A DNA stretch of 5,176 nt from Acidobacteriota bacterium (GTDB lineage: Bacteria; Acidobacteriota; Thermoanaerobaculia; Thermoanaerobaculales; Sulfomarinibacteraceae), in the NCBI GenBank assembly GCA_030637805.1, contig DAOWFV010000245.1, positions 1 through 5,176 on the forward strand, written 5' to 3'. Below, piece after piece: positions 1 to 4,608 of the stretch. The translations under genes were made by a program, and so were the position numbers. Within the stretch, counting starts at the first letter, position 1. Every line of letters begins with the position of its first letter. A model generated the notes under the pieces. It was not told where the DNA came from. It did no database searches and saw nothing but the letters and a program-made list of their open reading frames with translations.

Positions 1-1272
1 GATCTGCTCGACGATCGCCGCCGCGCGGAGATGGAGGTCGGAGTCCCCCTGCGTGAAGAGGGCGGCCGCGACGGCCTCGATCACGCGGTAGACGTCCGCG
101 TCCGCGCCGGGCCCGCCCTGGCGACCGATGGCCGCTTCGCCGTTCCCGGGCTCACGGCGGCGATGCTCGAGCGCGGGACCGCCGACCATGGCCGCCTCGA
201 CCTCGCTCGTGAGCTCGAGGACCACGGGCTGCAGCTCTTCGTGCAGGCCTCCGCGAGCACGCCGATGACTGTCTCTTTCTCGGCCCAGGGCCTGTCGGAG
301 GAGCTGCCCCGTCTCGCAGCCCTCCTGCTGGAGGTACTGAGCAGACCCACCTTTCCGACCGAGGAGCTCGACAAGCTGCGCGAGCAGATCCTGGGGGGGC
401 TCGTCCGCGAGCGCCAGGAGACCTTCGCGCGCGCCTACGCCGCCCTCACGCGCCGGCTTTACCCTGCAGGCCATCCCCTCCACCGGCGACCCATCGAGGC
501 CCGCGAGCGGGAGGTTTCCGCCATTCAACGGGAGGACCTCGCAGCCTTCCACGCCGCGGTCTACGGCCCCGCCACCATGGTGCTGGCGGTCGTCGGGCAG
601 GTCGAGGCCGAGCGGGTGGCCTCGGTGTTCGCGGAGCAGCTGGCGGGATGGGGGGGCGCCACGGCCGCCGAACCGGCGCCGCCCGAAGATGAGGAGCCCG
701 CGCCCTCCGAGGAGCTGATCCAGATTGCCGACCGGCCCAATCTGGAGGTCTTTCTCGGCCATCGCGGCAGCCTGCGCCGTGGCGACCCGGAGTACCCGGC
801 GGCGGTGCTGGCCAACTCCTGCCTCGGACAGTCCACCCTCACCTCGAGGCTCGGGATGGTGGTGCGCGACCGCGAGGGTCTGACCTACGGGATTTATAGC
901 CGGTTCTTCGGAACCCTCCAGCTGGCTGGACCGTGGGCGACCTTCTTCGGCGTCTCGGCCGCCAACCTGGAGCGGGCGGTGGACTTGAGCCGGGCGGTGA
1001 TCTCGGACTACGTTACGGAGGGCCCGACCGAGGAGGAGCTGGCGGACGAGCGGTCGGCGCTCTCGGGCGCCTACCGGGTCGGCCTGGCGACCAACGCGGG
1101 GGTGGCTCGGGAGCTGGTGACGACCCTCACCGCCGGCGAGGACGTGGCCCGGCTCGACCACTACCCCGAGCAGCTGCTGGCGGTGGACCGCGAACAGGTT
1201 ATGGCGGCGATCCGCCGGCACCTCCACCCGAAGCAATTGGTGCTCACCGCCGCAGGGGATCTCGAGGGGTGA
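1..1272 (+). CDS. M16 (insulinase/pitrilysin-family) peptidase, C-terminal part, 5'-truncated
   Basis: Second, non-catalytic half of a probable tandem M16 zinc peptidase. The frame is open to the left edge (codons before the ATG at 31 read DLLDDRRRAE). That ATG has a GGAG directly against it with no spacing, so it is probably internal. Counting from it, residues 1-205 form one M16 domain. Where active members carry HxxEH, this one reads PGLTAAMLERGT (39-50), so the zinc-binding and catalytic residues are missing. An acidic, Pro/Ala-rich linker follows (about 206-228). A second M16 domain (229-413) carries the pair R279 and Y286 in VVRDREGLTYG, which in M16 C-terminal domains contacts substrate. 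LANSCLGQSTLTSRLG (260-275) is also typical. In four-domain M16 enzymes the active HxxEH lies in the first half, which would be upstream of this window. A separate inactive subunit paired with an active one, as in two-subunit M16B enzymes, is the alternative. The gene converges on the hydrolase at 1536-2387. Confidence 0.88.
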   Translation, partial: DLLDDRRRAEMEVGVPLREEGGRDGLDHAVDVRVRAGPALATDGRFAVPGLTAAMLERGTADHGRLDLARELEDHGLQLFVQASASTPMTVSFSAQGLSEELPRLAALLLEVLSRPTFPTEELDKLREQILGGLVRERQETFARAYAALTRRLYPAGHPLHRRPIEAREREVSAIQREDLAAFHAAVYGPATMVLAVVGQVEAERVASVFAEQLAGWGGATAAEPAPPEDEEPAPSEELIQIADRPNLEVFLGHRGSLRRGDPEYPAAVLANSCLGQSTLTSRLGMVVRDREGLTYGIYSRFFGTLQLAGPWATFFGVSAANLERAVDLSRAVISDYVTEGPTEEELADERSALSGAYRVGLATNAGVARELVTTLTAGEDVARLDHYPEQLLAVDREQVMAAIRRHLHPKQLVLTAAGDLEG

Positions 1273-1290
1273 CCCGGAAATCTCACGCTC

Positions 1291-1322
1291 AGTTTTGAGT
1301 TTTGAGTTTTTAGTTTTGAGTT
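1291..1322 (+). repeat. Left arm: AGTTTTG heptamer array
   Basis: Reads as AGTTTTG, AGTTTTG, AGTTTTT, AGTTTTG, then AGTT: four full 7-nt units and a part unit, with one unit differing by a single base. Period-7 tandem repeats of this kind resemble the heptanucleotide STRR repeats described in cyanobacteria. That is a resemblance in form only and does not assign this sequence to that family. Confidence 0.85.
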
Positions 1323-1454
1323 CAACGCGCTGAAACGATCAGGGGCTCGGCACATAATGCCCGCGATCCGGCGCGCGTAAGGAAGTAGAGAAGGGGCACT
1401 TACAGCACTCTCCTGCTTATCAGGGTGACAACTCTGCGGTCGCGCCTCAACGCG

Positions 1455-1468
1455 GGCACCAGGCACCA
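1455..1468 (+). repeat. Two tandem copies of GGCACCA
   Basis: A perfect two-copy tandem of a second, GC-rich heptamer (1455-1461 and 1462-1468) inside the core of the inverted-repeat element. It has the same 7-nt period as the arms but an unrelated sequence. Two copies alone could be chance; the shared period and location are what make it worth recording. Confidence 0.55.
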
Positions 1469-1495
1469 ACAATCTGATCGCCTCTCCGCGCCGAT

Positions 1496-1527
1496 AACTC
1501 AAAACTAAAAACTAAGAACTCAAAACT
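1496..1527 (-). repeat. Right arm: inverted copy of the heptamer array
   Basis: Read on the minus strand: AGTTTTG, AGTTCTT, AGTTTTT, AGTTTTG, AGTT. It differs from the left arm only inside the second heptamer (two bases), and the variant third unit AGTTTTT is shared by both arms. The arms therefore look like copies of one specific array rather than two independent expansions. On the minus strand it starts 8 nt after the TAG stop of the hydrolase gene. Confidence 0.85.
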
Positions 1528-1535
1528 TTCGAGCG

Positions 1536-2387
1536 CTACTCCCAATCAACCATCAGATGATGAAGGGAGCAGTCTAGGTGCGGGCGGAGGCGCTCGTCGA
1601 GGATCTCCTCCACCTCGCGCAGGCGGTGGCGGCGGGAGGGGTGGAGCAGCACTAGGTGGCGGCAGCCGAGTCGATCCACCCACGGCAGCAGGTCCTCGAG
1701 GTGCATATGGCCGAAGCGGGCGGCCCGCTCCCGGTCGGCGGGCCGGTAGAACGAGCACTCGATGAGCAGGACCTCTGCGCCAAGGACCTCGGGGTGGTCG
1801 CGGAGGAGTCCGGGCCCGCTGTCGGCGCAGTAGGCGAGGAGGTCGATGGTGAGCTCTTCGGTGACGGTCTCGCCGGCCAGCCGGCGACGGGCGATCTCTT
1901 CCCCGGGGAGATCGGCGAGCGCGGGCAGCAGGTGATGACGGCGCCACCGTAGGCGTGCGCCGAGGGTGGGTACCCAGTGGTCGGTCGAGAAAAAAATGAG
2001 CTCCATGTCCCTGCGGAAGGAGTAGGTGCCACCGTCATCCACCGGCACGAGGTCGATCGGGTAGGGACGACCCCCTTCGAGACGGGCGTGGGTGGCGAGC
2101 AGGTTCTCGACCTCGGCCGCGATCGGACGCGGGACCACGAGGGTCGCGGGCCCCATGGACTGGAGGAACCGCTGGCTTGCCCAGTAGGCGACCCCACCCA
2201 GGTGGTCCATGTGGCCGTGGCTGATGACGACCGTGGACATGGGTGGCAGCGCCCGGTGGGGGCGGCCCGCATCGAGGGCGAGATGAAGCTGCGGCAGCAG
2301 AATCAGCGTGCCCTCGCCGGCCCGCGAGCCTCCGGCGAGGGTCAGAGCGCCCCAGGTCGTCTCGATCTGAAGCCTGCGCAGGTTCAT
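1536..2387 (-). CDS. Metallo-beta-lactamase-fold hydrolase, RNase Z-like
   Basis: Predicted soluble cytoplasmic two-metal hydrolase of 283 aa, related to ribonuclease Z (tRNA 3'-end endonuclease). Visible metal and catalytic residues: HGHMDH at 57-62 (H57, H59, D61, H62), H137 in STDHWVPTLG, D189 in CADSGPG, and H249 in LVLLHPSRRH, matching the RNase Z motif ending in H-x-S-x-R-Y. FGHMHLED (226-232 region) places H227 where RNase Z has its extra catalytic histidine. The usual N-terminal FLGTG-type opening of canonical RNase Z is replaced by LAGGSRAGEGTLILLPQLHLALDAG (split here only by description, residues 17-41). The charged segment around 140-180 is longer than in short RNase Z. tRNA processing is therefore possible but unproven; another phosphodiester or ester substrate is equally open. 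The ATG lies 7 bp after the kinase stop, with TGAGGGA directly before it, an SD-like stretch set very close to the start. Translational coupling to the kinase is likely. No signal peptide is seen. Confidence 0.85.
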   Translation of the reverse strand: MNLRRLQIETTWGALTLAGGSRAGEGTLILLPQLHLALDAGRPHRALPPMSTVVISHGHMDHLGGVAYWASQRFLQSMGPATLVVPRPIAAEVENLLATHARLEGGRPYPIDLVPVDDGGTYSFRRDMELIFFSTDHWVPTLGARLRWRRHHLLPALADLPGEEIARRRLAGETVTEELTIDLLAYCADSGPGLLRDHPEVLGAEVLLIECSFYRPADRERAARFGHMHLEDLLPWVDRLGCRHLVLLHPSRRHRLREVEEILDERLRPHLDCSLHHLMVDWE

Positions 2388-2394
2388 TCCCTCA

Positions 2395-4323
2395 CTATCC
2401 GCCGGAACCGCTTATCTTAGGTACCAGATAGAAGTTGGGTCGTGCCTTGCTGTCGGGAAGGTCGACGCGGAGGGTCCAGTCGCTGCCCGGCGGCAGGTTC
2501 CTGGTGAAGCTGGAGGAGCCGAGCGCGCCGAACTTGGCGTCCACCAGGCGGACCCCCAACGTTCGATGGCCCGACGGGGCGAGGATCACCCGTTTGACCG
2601 TGCCGCGGCCCCGGCGTTTGAAACCCAGGAAGCCCTTGCTCGAGAAGTCGAAGGGAACCTCGGCCAGCAACTCACCGTCGAGGGTGACCGAGACCGTGCC
2701 GGCGCCGATCGGGGAGTCGAAGTAGAGAGTGATGCGGGAGATGCCGGGTGTTGGTCGCGGGCTAGGTCGCATGGGCGCGGCCCCGGTCTCTCCACCGCTG
2801 GTGCGTGGTGAGGTGGTCCGGGAGGAACGCCGAGAGGTACTCCGCGCCCGCTCCTCCGACAGCTCGAGAAAGCTCGCCGCGATCTCGTTCATGGAGTCGA
2901 GTTCGAGCGCTTCACGAAAGCGATTGGCGGCGCTTGAGTAGCTGCCGCGGCGGTACAGCCGCCGGCCCTCCGTGACCAGGGTGGTGACCCGTGCCTGGTT
3001 CTCCGCGCTGGTGCGCTCCTCTTCGAAGCCGAGGCGGATCGAATGGGCGAGCCGGCGCGCTGCGGGGGAGGATGGCGCCTGGTCGAGGGCCGCGCGGACG
3101 GCGGTCTCCGCCGCCGGGAAATCTCGCGCGAGTAACCGACTTTGCGCGGTCTGCAGCGAGCTGACGACCCCGTTGAGGTTGATGATCGACGCCTCCGACG
3201 GGGCGATGAATGGTCCGCGGTCGAGCTGCAGCCGCAGCCCGAGCACCGTCGCCAGGAAGAGGAGGCCTGGGGCCAGGACGATCATCCATGCCCAACGTGG
3301 CGCCACCTGCCAGTGCATGAACTCTGGCAGCGGCTTCTGCATCCACGCGCGCAGCCGCCCAATGCTGGTCAATTCCTCTCCAAGGGCCTCTGCCGCAGCC
3401 CCTGACGCGCGTTGCCCGACGTGGATGCGGGTCTCCAGGTCGGGCTGGAAGACGCCGGTGCTGCCGACGTCCCCGGGCTCACGCTGGACCAGTGACCGGG
3501 CGAGAGCGGCGAGCACCTGCGCCAGCTCGCCTCCGGTCTGGAACCGGCGCTCCGGATTCTTTTCCAGACACTTGAGGACGATCGGGTTGAGGGCGGCCGG
3601 AATGTCCTCGCCGAGGGTCGACGGGATGGGACAGGGCGCCTGGACAATGCGCAGGGTGACCTCGTGCATCGTCTCCCCGTTGAAGGGGCGCTGCCCGGTG
3701 AGCAGGGTAAAGAAGACAACTCCGAGAGAGAAGAGGTCGGAGCGCCGGTCCACCGTTTTGCCTGTGATCTGCTCGGGGGACATGAAGTTTGGCGTGCCGA
3801 TGAACTGTCCGTCGACGGTGAGGTTCGAGGTTTCGAGGCGGGCGACCCCGAAGTCGGTGATCTTGGCGGTTCCGTCGCGGGTGAGGATGATGTTGGCGGG
3901 CTTGATGTCGCGGTGGATCACGCCCATCGAGTGGGCGTAGTCGAGGGCGAGGGCGACATCGGCGGCGATCCGGGCGGCCTCGGAGGGACGAAAGCGCTGC
4001 CCCGAAGCCGCCACCTGCTTGAGGTCCCTCCCCTCGATGTATTCCATGGCGATGTAGACGAGGCCGGACTCGGGATCCTCGCCGACGTCGTGGATGGTGA
4101 CGATGCCGGGGTGGTTGAGCCGTCCCGCCGCCCGCGCCTCCCGGATGAAGCGCTCACGGAACTCGTCGGCGAAATTGACATCCAGATCCACACGCAGCGT
4201 CTTCAGTGCGACCCGGCGGTCGATGATCGGGTCGCGGGCGAGGTAAACCACCCCCATCGCCCCGCGGCCGAGGGTCTCGAGGATCTCGTAACGGCCAACC
4301 TGCGTCACAGACATCATGATCAT
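2395..4323 (-). CDS. Transmembrane Ser/Thr protein kinase (PknB type) with TPR-like and beta-rich external domains
   Basis: Receptor-like Hanks-type kinase of 642 aa. The catalytic domain spans about 12-275: glycine loop GRGAMGVV (19-26), ATP-anchoring K41 in VALK, helix-C E62 in REARAAGRLNHPGIV, HRDIKPAN with catalytic D139 and N144, DFG at 157-159, and an activation loop with T165, S166, T169 and GTPNFMSPE (E184). Later landmarks are D196 in SDLFSLGV and the R of PERRF near 259. All key residues are present, so it should be active. A juxtamembrane stretch (about 276-343) leads to one membrane span (about 345-365, AWMIVLAPGLLFLATVLGL). Beyond it lie helical TPR-like segments (about 385-420 and 445-485), a Ser/Arg/Pro/Thr-rich linker (490-529) and a beta-rich domain (530-637) of no family I can name. 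Start: ATGs occur at 4323, 4317 and 4314 with no clear ribosome-binding site; the choice changes only 2-3 residues. It is transcribed divergently from the MoxR gene and is first in a unit with the RNase Z-like gene. Confidence 0.93.
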   Translation of the reverse strand: MIMMSVTQVGRYEILETLGRGAMGVVYLARDPIIDRRVALKTLRVDLDVNFADEFRERFIREARAAGRLNHPGIVTIHDVGEDPESGLVYIAMEYIEGRDLKQVAASGQRFRPSEAARIAADVALALDYAHSMGVIHRDIKPANIILTRDGTAKITDFGVARLETSNLTVDGQFIGTPNFMSPEQITGKTVDRRSDLFSLGVVFFTLLTGQRPFNGETMHEVTLRIVQAPCPIPSTLGEDIPAALNPIVLKCLEKNPERRFQTGGELAQVLAALARSLVQREPGDVGSTGVFQPDLETRIHVGQRASGAAAEALGEELTSIGRLRAWMQKPLPEFMHWQVAPRWAWMIVLAPGLLFLATVLGLRLQLDRGPFIAPSEASIINLNGVVSSLQTAQSRLLARDFPAAETAVRAALDQAPSSPAARRLAHSIRLGFEEERTSAENQARVTTLVTEGRRLYRRGSYSSAANRFREALELDSMNEIAASFLELSEERARSTSRRSSRTTSPRTSGGETGAAPMRPSPRPTPGISRITLYFDSPIGAGTVSVTLDGELLAEVPFDFSSKGFLGFKRRGRGTVKRVILAPSGHRTLGVRLVDAKFGALGSSSFTRNLPPGSDWTLRVDLPDSKARPNFYLVPKISGSGG

Positions 4324-4327
4324 TGTA
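4322..4327 (-). promoter_or_regulatory. Possible -10 element (TACAAT) overlapping the kinase start
   Basis: On the minus strand the sequence reads CGATACAATG, a 5-of-6 match to TATAAT, whose last bases overlap the first kinase ATG. A start of transcription 5-8 nt downstream would fall on the second or third ATG (4317 or 4314), giving a leaderless mRNA. This fits the lack of a Shine-Dalgarno sequence. No recognisable -35 box lies 16-18 nt upstream, so this is tentative. Confidence 0.3.
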
Positions 4328-4349
4328 TCGTTGCCCGCTTGCCATCATT

Positions 4350-4359
4350 GTGAGCTCAC
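4350..4359. promoter_or_regulatory. 10-bp perfect palindrome GTGAGCTCAC
   Basis: Self-complementary 10-mer lying 26 nt upstream of the kinase ATG, where an operator could sit. Its right half (GCTCAC) is also the beginning of the first copy of the direct repeat described below. It resembles a collapsed TGTGA/TCACA site but lacks the 6-nt spacer of CRP/FNR sites, so no regulator is assigned. Confidence 0.4.
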
Positions 4360-4383
4360 CAGATAAGTACTCCTCCGGCTTTG
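4354..4383 (+). repeat. Imperfect direct repeat, copy A
   Basis: Ordered blocks GCTCAC, AGAT, ACT and TCCGGCTTTG, separated by a C, by AAGT and by CC. The same four blocks in the same order recur in copy B at 4426-4452, which is 3 nt shorter. The 10-nt TCCGGCTTTG block is identical in both. It may be a duplicated protein-binding site in the shared control region of the divergent kinase and MoxR genes. Confidence 0.6.
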
Positions 4384-4425
4384 ATGAAGACTCTTCAGAG
4401 GGCGTGTGACCCGCCGCTTTGAGCT

Positions 4426-4452
4426 GCTCACAGATTCAAACTTCCGGCTTTG
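4426..4452 (+). repeat. Imperfect direct repeat, copy B
   Basis: Blocks GCTCAC, AGAT, ACT and TCCGGCTTTG as in copy A, with TCAA in place of AAGT and without the extra C and CC. Its TCCGGCTTTG begins 69 bp after that of copy A. A related shorter match, CCGCTTTG (4414-4421), lies between the two copies. Confidence 0.6.
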
Positions 4453-4557
4453 CATGGGGGTATCTACCGGCGGCGGCGTGGGAAGGTAAGTGCCAATCTG
4501 GCGCTGGGCGGGCCGAATCGACGCCGACAGCGGCCTCATCGAGGGAGCGAGAGTGGG

Positions 4558-4563
4558 CATAAT
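4558..4563 (+). promoter_or_regulatory. Possible -10 element (CATAAT) for the MoxR gene
   Basis: CATAAT matches TATAAT at 5 of 6 positions and would give a 5' leader of about 40 nt. The hexamer 17 nt upstream (CTCATC) is a poor match to TTGACA, so the assignment is weak. Confidence 0.28.
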
Positions 4564-4583
4564 CCTTGCTTTTACTCGCTCGG

Positions 4584-4597
4584 AAGCCTATTGGCTT
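4584..4597 (+). other. Small inverted repeat AAGCC-TATT-GGCTT before the MoxR ribosome-binding site
   Basis: A perfect 5-bp stem with a 4-nt loop, ending 2 nt before the GGGGG of the ribosome-binding site (4600-4604) and 11 nt before the ATG. In RNA it could form a small hairpin next to the initiation site; as DNA it could be a half-site pair for a regulator. The stem is short and could be chance. Confidence 0.35.
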
Positions 4598-4599
4598 AC

Positions 4600-4605
4600 G
4601 GGGGA
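4600..4605 (+). promoter_or_regulatory. Ribosome-binding site for the MoxR gene (GGGGGA)
   Basis: A G-rich Shine-Dalgarno-like stretch; GGGGG is followed by AATT and then the ATG at 4609. It supports this ATG as the start, in contrast to the kinase gene, which has no such signal. Confidence 0.55.
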
Positions 4606-4608
4606 ATT

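Larger units (their letters stand above)
1291..1527. repeat. 237-bp inverted-repeat element filling the convergent intergenic gap
   Basis: Two 32-bp arms (1291-1322 and 1496-1527) are reverse complements at 30 of 32 positions, with sharp ends on both sides. The arms are about 25% GC in an otherwise GC-rich window, and the left arm contains no C. Each arm is about 4.5 copies of a heptamer, AGTTTTG. The 173-bp core holds three further perfect complementary pairs, all correctly nested: CGATCAG 1336-1342 with CTGATCG 1474-1480; TGCCCGCG 1358-1365 with CGCGGGCA 1451-1458; GGCGCG 1370-1375 with CGCGCC 1441-1446. It begins 18 nt after the M16 stop and ends 8 nt before the hydrolase stop. There is no transposase and no clear target-site duplication. 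It could be a non-autonomous (MITE-like) element, a structured RNA, or a two-way transcription barrier; the sequence alone does not decide. Confidence 0.8.
4324..4608. promoter_or_regulatory. Divergent intergenic control region (kinase / MoxR)
   Basis: A 285-bp gap between two divergently transcribed genes, so promoters for both must lie here or overlap the gene starts. It contains the palindrome at 4350-4359 and the direct repeat pair at 4354-4383 and 4426-4452. It also has a small inverted repeat GCCA-ATC-TGGC (4492-4502), the -10 candidate for MoxR and a short hairpin before the MoxR ribosome-binding site. Small open frames in it show no recognisable protein and no start signal. Confidence 0.7.

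Noticed and set aside
1161..1502. 113-codon minus-strand frame running from the inverted-repeat element into the M16 gene
   Set aside because: Its sequence includes the translated heptamer repeat (NSKLKTQNSKL) and then antisense M16 coding sequence. Strings of this kind are low-complexity products of the repeat, not a gene.
1291..1527. Ordinary rho-independent terminator, or CRISPR repeats
   Set aside because: The arms are separated by 173 bp, far more than a terminator loop, and no GC-rich stem followed by a U-run is seen. There are only two copies and they are inverted, so this is not a CRISPR array.
1281..1535. Target-site duplication around the inverted-repeat element
   Set aside because: The left flank (CACGCTC) and right flank (TTCGAGCG) share no direct repeat; the slight CGCTC/GAGCG likeness is inverted, so insertion by transposition is not shown.
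1977..2420. 147-codon plus-strand frame over the hydrolase gene
   Set aside because: Antisense to the conserved HxHxDH-containing protein; the product resembles no family.
2972..3940. 322-codon open frame opposite the kinase gene, plus strand
   Set aside because: It lies entirely antisense to a kinase with every catalytic motif intact. The translation is Ser/Arg/Pro-rich with no recognisable domain, which is typical of a mirror frame in GC-rich coding DNA.
3664..4353. 229-codon open frame opposite the kinase N-terminus
   Set aside because: It is Asp/Gly/Val/Glu-rich and antisense to the kinase domain, with no motif and no ribosome-binding site. Codon mirroring explains it.
4345..4560. 71-codon minus-strand frame in the divergent intergenic region
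   Set aside because: It is basic and Ser/Pro-rich with no recognisable start signal, and it covers the repeats and palindrome that better explain this region.
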